DNA of 31,558 nucleotides, taken from assembly GCA_019749855.1 (NCBI GenBank), contig JAIEPI010000032.1, positions 1 through 31,558 of the forward strand. Direction: 5' to 3'. Below are positions 1 to 8,741 of the stretch, one piece after another. Source of the stretch: Rickettsiales bacterium. Its GTDB lineage: Bacteria > Pseudomonadota > Alphaproteobacteria > Rickettsiales > UBA998. The first letter of the stretch is position 1; each line of letters begins with the position of its first letter. Below the pieces are notes generated by a model, which saw nothing but the letters and a program-made list of their open reading frames with translations, was not told where the DNA came from and did not search any database. The translations under genes and the position numbers were made by a program.

Positions 1-50
1 ACGAACTATGGTCACAACAACAACCGTTGCACTTCAAATGTGAATCTACC

Positions 51-68
51 TCCCAGCCTGCGCTGGGA
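51..68. repeat. Short perfect hairpin, possible dispersed palindromic repeat
   Basis: A perfect 7-bp inverted repeat, TCCCAGC / GCTGGGA, encloses the 4-base loop CTGC and is followed directly by TGACA. Short palindromes of this composition are common as dispersed intergenic repeats in alphaproteobacteria. Only one copy was noticed in this window, so repeat status is inferred. It has no T-run, so it is a poor candidate for an intrinsic terminator. The rest of 1-178 shows no gene I can support. Confidence 0.4.
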
Positions 69-178
69 TGACAAGGAGATAAGGCGGGGGCTGAAAATAA
101 CAAAGAAGAGGTGCTCTATTTCAGCGCACTGAGTGGTTTGCGAATAATCAAACGGGGAGCGACCAATAAACGGAGTGA

Positions 179-640
179 CTACGCGAAGTACATCGCGGTA
201 TTGCCACGCTGCTGCTCAAGAAAGTGGCCGTAATTCGCAGCAAAGCATGGTGTTGGGAGATTCGTCCCCAAATCTGCTACCGACACGGAGGCACAACTTA
301 ATGCCGGTGGCCGCAGATTACTGGACACATCACTGGACATAGGCGCGGCGAGCGCAAGCGCTTCAGTGTTTGGCGCAAGCGGCGGCAAAATCTCGCCTTC
401 CAATGCGGTAGGAGCCGCCTCTGCTGGAGTTGCAGACGCGGGCGTTAAGCCATAGCCCGCCTTATCCACAGCGGCTTCGAAAGTGTCACGAATTGAGGCT
501 AATTGTGGCCCAAGCCCCGAGAGAAGTTTTCCTGAGCCATCAGCAAGATTTCCTAGTGATGCCGGTAAGGCATCCTGAAACAAAAATGCTAGTAAAGGAG
601 CAGATTCATGCGGATTAGCTACAAATGTCATACAAAACAT
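179..640 (-). CDS. Unknown small protein, Ala/Pro-rich
   Basis: I do not recognise this 153-residue reading frame. The N-terminal third looks like a short amphipathic or weakly hydrophobic stretch (ALPASLGNLADGSGKLLSGL). The middle (about residues 65-105) is rich in Ala, Pro and Thr and is likely disordered. The C-terminal third has three cysteines. A GAGGG stretch about a dozen bases before the ATG could serve as ribosome binding site, and a second in-frame ATG lies at codon 4. It follows the carboxypeptidase gene on the same strand across a 96-bp AT-rich gap. No signal peptide or catalytic motif is visible. It may be a genuine lineage-specific gene or a chance open frame, since coding support is only frame length and composition. 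Confidence 0.45.
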   Translation of the reverse strand: MFCMTFVANPHESAPLLAFLFQDALPASLGNLADGSGKLLSGLGPQLASIRDTFEAAVDKAGYGLTPASATPAEAAPTALEGEILPPLAPNTEALALAAPMSSDVSSNLRPPALSCASVSVADLGTNLPTPCFAANYGHFLEQQRGNTAMYFA

Positions 641-667
641 CCAACATTATTTCCCTCATACTACCAC

Positions 668-683
668 AATTTATTAATAAATT
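668..683. promoter_or_regulatory. 16-bp perfect AT-only palindrome
   Basis: The sequence AATTTATTAATAAATT equals its own reverse complement and lies in the AT-rich gap between the unknown gene ending at 179 and the carboxypeptidase gene. It sits about 28 bp upstream of the start codon of the unknown gene on the minus strand. It could be a dimeric-regulator site or part of an AT-rich promoter. A palindrome of pure A/T also arises easily by chance in such a stretch. Confidence 0.3.
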
Positions 684-736
684 AAATGAAAGTTTAATGA
701 CGGCAATCTATTGCTGATAAATCATTGAATGAAATA

Positions 737-2275
737 CTAATTTATTCTCAACGGGAAACATGCCGAGTTCAGTGCATTCAATTTACGGCAGGCGTTTTCT
801 GCCTCCGCTTTCGAGAGATTGCCTAGACGTGCACGATGAATAGCCGCCGCACGCTGGCCGTCAGAGGTAATGTTTGTGTAAGCATTCTTCAGTTCACCCT
901 CCACCATTTGAATGGCACGACTGACAGCGTCACGTGCCTGATCCTCGCTGCGGAATGCGCCGACCTGAATTCCCCAGCCCTTACCCGCCCGAGGAGTCTC
1001 AGCGGGAGCAGCATCAGTGTCCAATAACGCATATTGATAATCGAGCGTTCCTTTTCTGGGTGATTCAGATGCCTTGGCTGTTGAAATAAACGAGACATCA
1101 AACAGCGGCGCTACATTAATTTTTTGCGCATTTTCCTGCGCAGCCGCGTCACTGCCTGAGGGCGAAAGCGCAGGCGTCAGTCGCCCCGACGCCTGGCCAC
1201 TGATGGCTTTGTAATCAATGGATGCACGTGGCGTATGACTGGATGTCTGCACACGCGCATCGATCGCGGATGAGCTAAGCAATGCGGCAACGGGAGCAGG
1301 CCGCGAAGACGAGGTGACTTCGTTGCCAGATGCCGGCACCAGTGATGCCACATTGGATACATTGTCCGTAGGCTTAAACTTCGGTGCTGGAACTTCTACT
1401 GCAACTTCAGAAGCACTAACGTCAGTTTTTCCCTTTGATGCATAAAGGTTAGCATTCTTTTTGGCCTCTGCCAGTTGCGTAAAATGCTTTTTCAAAAGCT
1501 CCACCATGTGATTATCTCGTGAGGCTGCTGTCACCCCCCCCATCACCACAGCCACCATGGTGATCCCGTCACGCTTGACGGACGAAACAAGATTGAAACC
1601 TGAGGCATTGATGAAGCCGGTCTTGATCCCATCCACTCCCGGGAAGCGATCAAGCACTCGGTTATGGCTACCGTAAGTGCGGCCTTTATAAGTAAAGCTG
1701 CGGGTGTTGAAATAAGAAAAATACTGTGGAAAATCCCGACGTAGCGCCACGCCTAACACCGCCATATCGTAAGCCGTGGTGTATTGTCGTGAGTCGGGCA
1801 AGCCATTCGGATTGCGAAAAACAGAATTTTTCATGCCAAGCGCGCGCGCTTTATTGGTCATCATCACGCCAAAATTCCAGTCTGTTTTTCCGAGTGATTC
1901 GGCCAGCACAACGGCCACATCATTGGCAGATCGCGTCACCAATGCCTTGATAGATTGCTCAACGGTGATCTGATCCCCCGCGCGCAATGCAATGTTTGTT
2001 TGTGGCTGAGAAGCCGCCTTTTTTGATGCCACCAACTTTTTGTTTAAGGTCCACTTGCCGCTTTCAAGCGCATCAAACACCATGTAAAGCGTCATCATTT
2101 TAGTGAGTGACGCGGGATAGCGCTTCTCGCGCGCATGCGCTTCAAAAAGCACCTGACCGCTATCTGCGTCCAAAACAAGTGCTGCATAACGTGGGTTGCC
2201 GGCCGCATAGACAGGGGTGCTAAGCTGCGGAAGCACGTACAAAGATATAAGTACTGCAAAAATCAACCTGCGCAT
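737..2275 (-). CDS. D-alanyl-D-alanine carboxypeptidase (S11 family) with C-terminal SPOR domain
   Basis: This periplasmic enzyme trims the terminal D-Ala from peptidoglycan pentapeptides (penicillin-binding protein 5/6 family). Residues 1-24 form a signal peptide ending PVYA. The S11 catalytic set is complete: Ser56-x-x-Lys59 (SLTK), Ser116-x-Asn118 (SAN) and Lys218-Thr-Gly (KTG). After the catalytic domain comes a long Ser/Pro/Ala-rich linker (about 285-425), then a SPOR domain (about 430-511, starting GWGIQVGAF), which in this family binds denuded glycan strands at division sites. The domain order and 512-residue length are common for alphaproteobacterial DacC-type proteins. The start is supported by GAGGAG 6-11 bases upstream of the ATG. 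It probably stands alone, since the next upstream gene is 134 bp away. Confidence 0.93.
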   Translation of the reverse strand: MRRLIFAVLISLYVLPQLSTPVYAAGNPRYAALVLDADSGQVLFEAHAREKRYPASLTKMMTLYMVFDALESGKWTLNKKLVASKKAASQPQTNIALRAGDQITVEQSIKALVTRSANDVAVVLAESLGKTDWNFGVMMTNKARALGMKNSVFRNPNGLPDSRQYTTAYDMAVLGVALRRDFPQYFSYFNTRSFTYKGRTYGSHNRVLDRFPGVDGIKTGFINASGFNLVSSVKRDGITMVAVVMGGVTAASRDNHMVELLKKHFTQLAEAKKNANLYASKGKTDVSASEVAVEVPAPKFKPTDNVSNVASLVPASGNEVTSSSRPAPVAALLSSSAIDARVQTSSHTPRASIDYKAISGQASGRLTPALSPSGSDAAAQENAQKINVAPLFDVSFISTAKASESPRKGTLDYQYALLDTDAAPAETPRAGKGWGIQVGAFRSEDQARDAVSRAIQMVEGELKNAYTNITSDGQRAAAIHRARLGNLSKAEAENACRKLNALNSACFPLRIN

Positions 2276-2409
2276 GGCAGCTCCTCATCAATATTTCGAC
2301 ATTCAGCCGAGACCGCCGTCTGTGCGGCTATGTCATCAAAATTGCGTCAAGAATCGACAGGTGTCAAGTATGGTATTTTTACATAAAAGCATTATCAAAG
2401 CTATTCCTC

Positions 2410-2913
2410 TTAAGCGTCACTTAGAATCCATTCACGTAATCCTCTAACCCCAATGGCCATAAAGCGCACATCAACCTCCTGCATGGCGAGTGCTTTGTAT
2501 AGTTTTATGGCCTCTTTGTTTTGCTGTAGCACGGTCAATGAAATCCACGTGCCGCCACGCTGAGAGACAAGCTGCGCCATAGTCGCCATAAGTGTGCGCG
2601 CCACCCCCTGCCGCCGTGCCTCACGCATGACAAAAATATCTCCCAAATGCGCTCCAGCCGATGCACTCTCCAGATCATATCCCATGTAAAACATGAGCAT
2701 TCCCAATGGCTTTTCATTTTGCCATGCCAATAGAAACTCTGCTTGTTGTGCGTCGATAGCCTGCGCGATCGTTTCACTGGTGGAGCTACCTTGCCGCCCC
2801 TCTTCTTTTGCCAGATAACGTGCAAATTCTGCGAGTGTTGCGCTATCTGTCCTATTGGCACTGCGTATCACCAGTTCGGACTTGTCAGCCGTGTCATGAT
2901 CGGCTTTAATCAT
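2410..2913 (-). CDS. GNAT-family N-acetyltransferase
   Basis: The 167-residue protein spans one GNAT fold, the usual size of a single-domain acetyl-CoA-dependent acetyltransferase. The acetyl-CoA pyrophosphate loop is visible as RRQGVARTL near residue 100, preceded by the beta-4 strand LGDIFVMREA. The C-terminal motif B region reads SLTVLQQNKEAIKLYKAL, with the N-x-x-A-x-x-L-Y signature. The substrate cannot be read from the sequence; small-molecule amine or protein N-acetylation are both possible. The gene is divergent from the helicase gene at 2933, with only 19 bp between the two ATG codons. A GGATGG stretch is a plausible ribosome binding site. Confidence 0.88.
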   Translation of the reverse strand: MIKADHDTADKSELVIRSANRTDSATLAEFARYLAKEEGRQGSSTSETIAQAIDAQQAEFLLAWQNEKPLGMLMFYMGYDLESASAGAHLGDIFVMREARRQGVARTLMATMAQLVSQRGGTWISLTVLQQNKEAIKLYKALAMQEVDVRFMAIGVRGLREWILSDA

Positions 2914-2932
2914 ACTTTACCATCCATTGTTT

Positions 2933-5173
2933 ATGGCCATTTTGAGCTTTCCCACCCGTCCTGAGGCGCATTACGACGACACTTTACCGGATTACGTACG
3001 GCGTCTCAACCCGCCGCAACGTGAAGCGGTGCTGGCTTGTGATGGCCCTGTGCTGATTCTTGCTGGCGCGGGAACGGGAAAAACGCGTGTGCTTACCACG
3101 CGCATCGCGCATCTGATTGCCACCAAACGCTGCTGGCCTAGTCAGATTTTAGCCGTCACGTTTACCAATAAAGCATCCAGAGAGATGATTGAGCGGGTGC
3201 AGAAGCTTCTGGCTGCCCCCCACAGTGACAACAACAGCTCTGCACATGGAGAGTCAACGCAGGGCATGTGGCTGGGCACATTTCATTCCATTGCCGCACG
3301 TATTCTTCGTCGTCATGCAGAGCTGGTGGGTCTCACCTCCAGCTTCACCATTCTTGATACGGATGACCAGCTTCGACTGCTTAAATCGGTTATCGCCGAG
3401 AAAAATCTCGATGATAAGCGTTTTCCGCCCAAACAAATTCTGGGCATGATTCAGGCATGGAAAGATCGTGGCTTAACGCCGGATAAAGTCGGTGCTGCCT
3501 ATTTTGAACAGGCCGGCGCCGAGATGGCGCAGTCCCTTTACGTGACCTATCAAAAGCGGCTGGTAGCCAATAACGCGACAGATTTTGGTGATTTGCTTTT
3601 GCATAACCTGACGCTGTTTCAGAAACATCCTGAAATCCTGCGCGAGTATTGTCAGAAGTTCAAATATATTCTGGTGGATGAGTATCAGGATACTAATGTC
3701 GGTCAATATCTGTGGCTTCGACTGCTGGCGATGGAGCACCAGAACATCTGCTGCGTGGGTGACGATGATCAGTCTATTTATGGCTGGCGCGGTGCGGAGG
3801 TTGGCAACATTTTGAAATTCGAGACGGATTATCCCAATGCCGCCCTGATACGTCTTGAGCAGAATTACCGCTCGACAACGCCGATTCTGCAAGCAGCATC
3901 GGGTCTCATCGCACACAATAAGGGGCGCTTAGGAAAAACGCTGTGGACCTCAGTGGAAGGTGGCGATCCGATACGCATTAAAGCCGTATGGGACGATATG
4001 GAAGAAGCGCGTTATGTCGGCGAGGAAATCGAGGCACAGCAACGTCAAAAAATCGCACTGGCAGATATGGCGGTTCTGGTGCGTGCCGGTTTCCAGACGC
4101 GTGCCTTTGAGGAGCGCTTTTTAACACTGGGCATCGCTTATCGGGTGGTTGGCGGTCTGCGCTTTTATGAACGTTTAGAAATTCGCGATGCGGTGGCGTA
4201 TCTGCGCGCCATTCATCAGCCGCGTGATGATCTGGCGTTTGAACGGATCGTCAACACGCCTAAGCGCGGTATTGGCGGCTCAACGCTTGAACATTTGCAC
4301 ACCTACGCGCGCGATCACAATTGCTCGCTGCAGGAGGCGGTCATTGCCCTGCTGGCACAAGGCAGTATTCGTGGCAAAGCGCAATCCAGCCTGACAAAAT
4401 TCATGGAGCAATTACAGCGCTGGCGTTCGCAAGCCAAGGATCTTGGCCCCGGTGCTTTATGCGATATCGCGCTTGAGGATTCTGGGTATCTGGCGATGTG
4501 GATGGCGGAAAAAACACCGGAAGCACAAGGGCGACTGGAGAATTTGCGAGAGTTGGCGCGCGCACTTGGCGAGTTTGCGAGTCTGGAGGCTTTTCTGGAG
4601 CATATCAGCCTGGTGATGGACACAGAAGACCGCCACACCAGTGATATGATCAGCATCATGACCCTGCACGCTGCAAAAGGCCTTGAGTTCAACACGGTTT
4701 TTCTAGCTGGATGGGAAGAAGGGCTTTTTCCGCATCAACGTGCGCTTGATGAATCTGGTAATACGGGACTCGAAGAGGAGCGACGCCTTGCCTATGTGGG
4801 GATTACGCGTGCAAAAAAACACGTGTACATTACCCATGCGTCCAGTCGCCGTATTTACAATCAATGGCAAAGCAGTCTGCCCTCACGGTTTCTTCAGGAA
4901 TTGCCTGCGGAACACACGGAAATTGTAGATGGCGCATCACAGGCGCGTGGGCCCGCTATGTTTCAGCGGCAGATTGAACAAATCATGCATGAGGCGCAAC
5001 GGGTACCCTCACCCGTTCACTCACTCAGTCAGTGGAAAGGCAAGCGTGTCTTTCATACGAAATTTGGCTATGGCGTGGTGCTGGCAGAGACGAACGGCAA
5101 CCTCGATATATTTTTCGATAAGGCTGGGCGCAAGAAGGTGATGGCCGACTATGTAGAAATGGCTAAGGCATAA
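2933..5173 (+). CDS. uvrD: UvrD/PcrA/Rep-type superfamily 1A DNA helicase
   Basis: This ATP-dependent 3'-5' DNA helicase of repair and replication restart has 746 residues, close to the family norm. Visible motifs in order are: Q-motif region LNPPQREAV; Walker A GAGTGKT (residues 45-51); motif Ia VTFTNKA; Walker B DEYQDTN; motif III GDDDQSIYGWRGA; motif IV LEQNYRST; motif V TLHAAKGLEF; and motif VI EERRLAYVGITRAKK. The C-terminus (SQWKGKRVFHTKFGYGVV onward) is the small Tudor-like domain found at the end of PcrA/UvrD, which binds RNA polymerase in some bacteria. The ATG at 2933 is preferred over an in-frame TTG two codons upstream. No clear ribosome binding site is seen. UvrD versus PcrA naming cannot be settled here. 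Confidence 0.95.
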   Translation: MAILSFPTRPEAHYDDTLPDYVRRLNPPQREAVLACDGPVLILAGAGTGKTRVLTTRIAHLIATKRCWPSQILAVTFTNKASREMIERVQKLLAAPHSDNNSSAHGESTQGMWLGTFHSIAARILRRHAELVGLTSSFTILDTDDQLRLLKSVIAEKNLDDKRFPPKQILGMIQAWKDRGLTPDKVGAAYFEQAGAEMAQSLYVTYQKRLVANNATDFGDLLLHNLTLFQKHPEILREYCQKFKYILVDEYQDTNVGQYLWLRLLAMEHQNICCVGDDDQSIYGWRGAEVGNILKFETDYPNAALIRLEQNYRSTTPILQAASGLIAHNKGRLGKTLWTSVEGGDPIRIKAVWDDMEEARYVGEEIEAQQRQKIALADMAVLVRAGFQTRAFEERFLTLGIAYRVVGGLRFYERLEIRDAVAYLRAIHQPRDDLAFERIVNTPKRGIGGSTLEHLHTYARDHNCSLQEAVIALLAQGSIRGKAQSSLTKFMEQLQRWRSQAKDLGPGALCDIALEDSGYLAMWMAEKTPEAQGRLENLRELARALGEFASLEAFLEHISLVMDTEDRHTSDMISIMTLHAAKGLEFNTVFLAGWEEGLFPHQRALDESGNTGLEEERRLAYVGITRAKKHVYITHASSRRIYNQWQSSLPSRFLQELPAEHTEIVDGASQARGPAMFQRQIEQIMHEAQRVPSPVHSLSQWKGKRVFHTKFGYGVVLAETNGNLDIFFDKAGRKKVMADYVEMAKA

Positions 5174-5211
5174 GCAACCATTGTCTTTCCTACAGCGACC
5201 AGCCACGCGCT

Positions 5212-5736
5212 CTAAAAATTCTTGTCAACTGACCACAACTCCTGAGCATTCAGCCGAGGCGCTTCATTGACTGCCATTGGCTTTGCCAGAGTCATTATTT
5301 CCGCACGATGAACAGGCTCATTGGCACCATCCACAACCGTTGAGACAACGCGCCAGCCCTCCTCTTTATCGTAGCTCAGAAAATCAGCTTTCGACAAATA
5401 GGCGCTCAATGCTGCGTCCGATACTTCTACGCCGTAGAGCGCAATATATTGATGAATGGCACGCTTGTGAGCTGCGTCATCATTGGCTTTGATGCACTCC
5501 CTTGCCAAACGCAACACCTCTTCTTCTTTGGTGATGGCGCCGCCTTGGGCTCGCATTGTCTTTGCCTTGCTTCGGGCTTGCGCGCCCCTTGTTTCCTGCT
5601 TGGGGTCTGCATGGCCCTCATATAACGCAATGATTTCTTTCAACATTTCCATGCGCTGATACAGCGCCGATGACTCCCACTCTATTTGTAAACGTGCATG
5701 TTCTTTGTGAGCCTCATCGAGAAATAATTTTGACAT
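5212..5736 (-). CDS. Unknown protein with probable C-terminal winged-helix domain
   Basis: I do not recognise this 174-residue protein as a named family. Residues 1-45 are predicted helical and charged, suggesting a coiled coil. Residues 46-70 are a basic, Ala/Gln/Arg-rich hinge. Residues 73-135 read like a winged helix of the HARE-HTH/HB1 type: a helix (VLRLARECIKANDD), a second helix, then GVEVSDAALSAYLSK followed by the short wing DKEEGWRVV. Such domains bind DNA and often sit in regulatory or chromatin-linked proteins. Start support is strong: AGGGAG about ten bases before the ATG. Two palindromes lie just upstream and could be operators. It is tail-to-tail with the helicase gene (38 bp). 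The DNA-binding role is inferred from sequence pattern only. Confidence 0.7.
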   Translation of the reverse strand: MSKLFLDEAHKEHARLQIEWESSALYQRMEMLKEIIALYEGHADPKQETRGAQARSKAKTMRAQGGAITKEEEVLRLARECIKANDDAAHKRAIHQYIALYGVEVSDAALSAYLSKADFLSYDKEEGWRVVSTVVDGANEPVHRAEIMTLAKPMAVNEAPRLNAQELWSVDKNF

Positions 5737-5750
5737 ATGCTATACTCCCT

Positions 5751-5777
5751 GTTGATCAACTCTTAGGTTGGCAACCT
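5751..5777. promoter_or_regulatory. Two adjacent palindromes upstream of the winged-helix gene
   Basis: GTTGATCAAC (5751-5760) is a perfect 10-bp palindrome. Four bases further on, AGGTTG-G-CAACCT (5765-5777) is a perfect 6-bp inverted repeat with a one-base centre. Both lie 15-41 bp ahead of the minus-strand ATG at 5736. A TTGACA (complement of 5783-5788) is a possible -35 element whose -10 region would fall between the two palindromes, though no good -10 hexamer is seen. The position suits repressor or autoregulator binding; this is inference. Confidence 0.4.
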
Positions 5778-5839
5778 TCACCTGTCAACCCGTGACACAT
5801 CATGAAACAAGTAATAAAATGCCAGTCGTTAGCCGACCG

Positions 5840-7624
5840 TCAAATGGGTGCCGTGCGTGTATGAAGCCATGCCTGCACGTCCGTTGAGACAAGAGGAAGC
5901 AATGTGTGCAACACATTGGCATGATAGTGATTTAACCAAGCCTTTTCCTGTGCCGATAACATCTCAATAACTATCAAGCGTGTATCAATGGGGCAAAGTG
6001 TCAATGTTTCAAAACCAAGGAATTTGCGCCCATCATTGCTTGGCTTTTCTACTACCAACACCAGATTCTCAATGCGTATACCATAGGCACCGGCCTTATA
6101 ATAACCTGGCTCGTTGGAAGTAATCATCCCTGGCATTAATGCCACGTCGCCGCCCCTTTTGCTAATACGTTGTGGCCCTTCATGTACGCACAGATAAGCG
6201 CCTACGCCATGACCGGTACCGTGATCATAATCCAAGCCATGTCTCCACAGGGGTTCACGCGCCAATGCATCAAGCTGTCCTCCTGATGTACCAAGTGGAA
6301 ACTGCGCACTTGCCAACGCAATATGTCCCTTTAAGACCAACGTAAAATTTTCCTTGAATTCTTGACTTGGCAGCCCAAAAGTAATGGTGCGCGTGATATC
6401 CGTCGTGCCACAGGGATATTGACCGCCCGAATCAAGTAGCAATACATCATTGTTTTGCACCGTACGAACATGATCCTCACGCGCATGGTAATGCACAATC
6501 GCACCATTAGGCCCACTGCCCGCAATGGTCGCAAAGCTTGGCCCCATATACTGAGCGCATTGCTTGCGAGCTTGCTCCAAAAAATCAGCTGCCATTAGCT
6601 CAGTCAGTGCTTCCTGTGAATTCTCAATGGAGCACAACGCAGTGCTGACGGCGGCACCATCCCAGCGATGTGCCTGACGCATGCCCTCAATCTCAGTTTG
6701 ATTCTTGATCGCTTTTGCTAACAGGCAAGGATCAGGCAGCATTGTCAGCAATGCATTGCACTGCGCCCATTGCTGTTCAAACCAACAGGGCATGCGATCA
6801 GCATCATAGGCGATGTGTTTTCCTGTCGTCTTGGTGGCGATGTAATGGGGTAATTCATTGGGGTCAATGCACTGCACACAGCTGGACAACTCCGTCATCA
6901 CGGACGGTGAAACACGTTCAGGCTCAATAAACAGATCAAAGTGGCCATCCGCCCATGCCATGCCATAGACCAACGGCAAGGGATTATACGGAATGTCATT
7001 GCCACGGATATTCAACAACCAACAGACACTGTCCGGCAACGCCATTGGCAACACATCAAGTCCGCGTTCATTGAGCCAGCGACTCACATCATCAAGCTTT
7101 TCCTCACATGATTTTCCGGCAAAAGACAATGGATGAATGACAATGGGCTGCTGCGGTCGCAACGGTTGATCTAACCATATCTCATCAATGAGATTTTGCG
7201 GCGAAGCTTTCCATTGGCGTGTCTCGCCCAACGCTGATTGCCAACGATGCATCTGCGATGACGTTATCAACCAAGGATCATAGCCAATGATGGTTGCTTG
7301 TTTGTTTTTCTGCAAGCAATTCACCAATGATGTCTCGCCACTATTCACAATGGTGTAATGCGCCGCATCCACCTCCTGCGCTGCCTGCAAAATATAGCGG
7401 CCATCCACCAACAGATACGCCTTGTCGTGAAAGATGACCGCCATGCCGGCGGAGCCATCAAAACCACATAACCAAGTGACACGGCGCGCATAGGCGGCGG
7501 AATACTCGCCTTGATACTCATCGGTCAGCGGTAATAGATAAGCGTCCAAGCCTTGCCGTGCCATGAGCTGACGCAAGGCGCTCAGGCGTTGAGGATGCGT
7601 TTCAATGATACAATCTGGCGACAT
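5840..7624 (-). CDS. pepP: Xaa-Pro aminopeptidase (M24B, aminopeptidase P, long form)
   Basis: This cytoplasmic metallopeptidase releases the N-terminal residue from peptides with proline in position 2. The 594-residue length matches the three-domain form of eukaryotic APP1 and many alphaproteobacteria, rather than the ~440-residue E. coli PepP. Two creatinase-like N-terminal domains (about 10-150 and 160-300; note GFDGSAG at 54-60) precede the pita-bread catalytic domain. The dinuclear metal ligands are all present: Asp398 (LLLDSGG), Asp409 (TTDITRT), His472 (GTGHGVG), Glu505 (NEPGYY) and Glu519 (RIENL). A C-terminal M24-associated tail follows. The gene is divergent from the solute-binding gene at 7725 and probably has its own promoter in the 100-bp gap. 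Confidence 0.94.
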   Translation of the reverse strand: MSPDCIIETHPQRLSALRQLMARQGLDAYLLPLTDEYQGEYSAAYARRVTWLCGFDGSAGMAVIFHDKAYLLVDGRYILQAAQEVDAAHYTIVNSGETSLVNCLQKNKQATIIGYDPWLITSSQMHRWQSALGETRQWKASPQNLIDEIWLDQPLRPQQPIVIHPLSFAGKSCEEKLDDVSRWLNERGLDVLPMALPDSVCWLLNIRGNDIPYNPLPLVYGMAWADGHFDLFIEPERVSPSVMTELSSCVQCIDPNELPHYIATKTTGKHIAYDADRMPCWFEQQWAQCNALLTMLPDPCLLAKAIKNQTEIEGMRQAHRWDGAAVSTALCSIENSQEALTELMAADFLEQARKQCAQYMGPSFATIAGSGPNGAIVHYHAREDHVRTVQNNDVLLLDSGGQYPCGTTDITRTITFGLPSQEFKENFTLVLKGHIALASAQFPLGTSGGQLDALAREPLWRHGLDYDHGTGHGVGAYLCVHEGPQRISKRGGDVALMPGMITSNEPGYYKAGAYGIRIENLVLVVEKPSNDGRKFLGFETLTLCPIDTRLIVIEMLSAQEKAWLNHYHANVLHTLLPLVSTDVQAWLHTRTAPI

Positions 7625-7724
7625 AAAAGGGGGCTATGGATTGAAATACGGCAATTGCACTATAAAAACCAGCCACTCTGGTATATGAGTGAGGTACGGT
7701 TACACACATTATATTGACAAAAAT

Positions 7725-8720
7725 ATGCGCATTTTCCTAATGTTTTTTATTCTCTGCGGGTTTGTGGCTAGCGCCGCCCATCCAGCCTATGCGGTCGATG
7801 ATTTCCGTCCCATTATTATTTATGAGGCGGATGGTGGTGATGACAAAGCCTTCATCGGCATGATGAAAAAGGGGGCACAACGCGCTCGCACTGAGGTGGG
7901 CATTGATTATCAGGAAGCGCGCATGCCTGAGGGCAGTGACCGCGTGCAGTTCATCAAAGGCATTGCCGAGTCAGGTGTCAGCCATATCATTGCGGTTGGC
8001 TTTCAGAACGTTGTGCCAGTGCTGGCCTTGGCGGAGCAATATCCTGAAGTGAAGTTCACGGTCATTGATGGCATTGTGCCGCCGCTATTTCAAAATGTGC
8101 AGTCCATTGTGTTCAAAGATCAGGAAGGTGCATTTCTCGTAGGCATGATTGCCGGCTATCTCTCCCCTACCAACAAGATTGGTTTCATTGGTGGCATGGA
8201 TGTGCCGTTGATCAACAACTTTGCCCTTGGCTTTTTTCAGGGCGCCAAATACGCCAATAAGGATGTAGAGATGCTGCGTGACACGGTGGGTGATAATCCG
8301 GCGGCGTGGAGCAATCCTGAGCGCGCCAAAACGCTTGCCAAGAAACAGTTCAACAATGGTACCGGCGTTATTTTTGCGGCGGCGGGCGGCTCAAGCGTCG
8401 GCGTGCTGGAAGCAGCGGAGGAAATGGGGCGCTACGCGATTGGCGTCGATACCAACCAAAATGGCTTGTTCCCGGGCACCGTGCTCACCTCCATGGTGAA
8501 GCGGGTGGATAAAGCCGTCTATGAGACGCTCACCAATGGTTTTTCCGGCCGCTGGGAGCCCGGCATTAAATATCTGGGTATTCGTGAGAATGCGCTGGAT
8601 TACGCGGTGGATGTCAACAACAAGAACCTGATTAATAAGGATGTGATTGATAAGGTGGAAGATGCGAAGGACCGTATCATCCGTGGCCTAATTGAGGTGG
8701 AAACCTACGAGCCGATGTGA
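7725..8720 (+). CDS. BMP/PnrA-family ABC transporter solute-binding protein
   Basis: This periplasmic binding protein belongs to the basic-membrane-protein family (Med/PnrA/BmpA), whose characterised members bind purine nucleosides or related ligands. Starting at the ATG at 7725 gives a 331-residue protein opening with a clean Sec signal (MRIFLMFFILCGFV... to AYA), cleaved before VDDF. A GTG at 7689 would add twelve polar residues before the signal and is less likely. Family landmarks include the GIAESGVSHIIAVGFQ strand-helix, FLVGMIAGYLSP, IGFIGGMDVPLINNF and the ligand-region stretch GVDTNQNGL. The Cys in the signal is not in a good lipobox, so it is probably soluble rather than a lipoprotein. 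No permease or ATPase gene is adjacent, so its transporter is elsewhere or absent. The ligand is unknown. Confidence 0.88.
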   Translation: MRIFLMFFILCGFVASAAHPAYAVDDFRPIIIYEADGGDDKAFIGMMKKGAQRARTEVGIDYQEARMPEGSDRVQFIKGIAESGVSHIIAVGFQNVVPVLALAEQYPEVKFTVIDGIVPPLFQNVQSIVFKDQEGAFLVGMIAGYLSPTNKIGFIGGMDVPLINNFALGFFQGAKYANKDVEMLRDTVGDNPAAWSNPERAKTLAKKQFNNGTGVIFAAAGGSSVGVLEAAEEMGRYAIGVDTNQNGLFPGTVLTSMVKRVDKAVYETLTNGFSGRWEPGIKYLGIRENALDYAVDVNNKNLINKDVIDKVEDAKDRIIRGLIEVETYEPM

Positions 8721-8741
8721 GTTAGGACGCGACTACCACCG

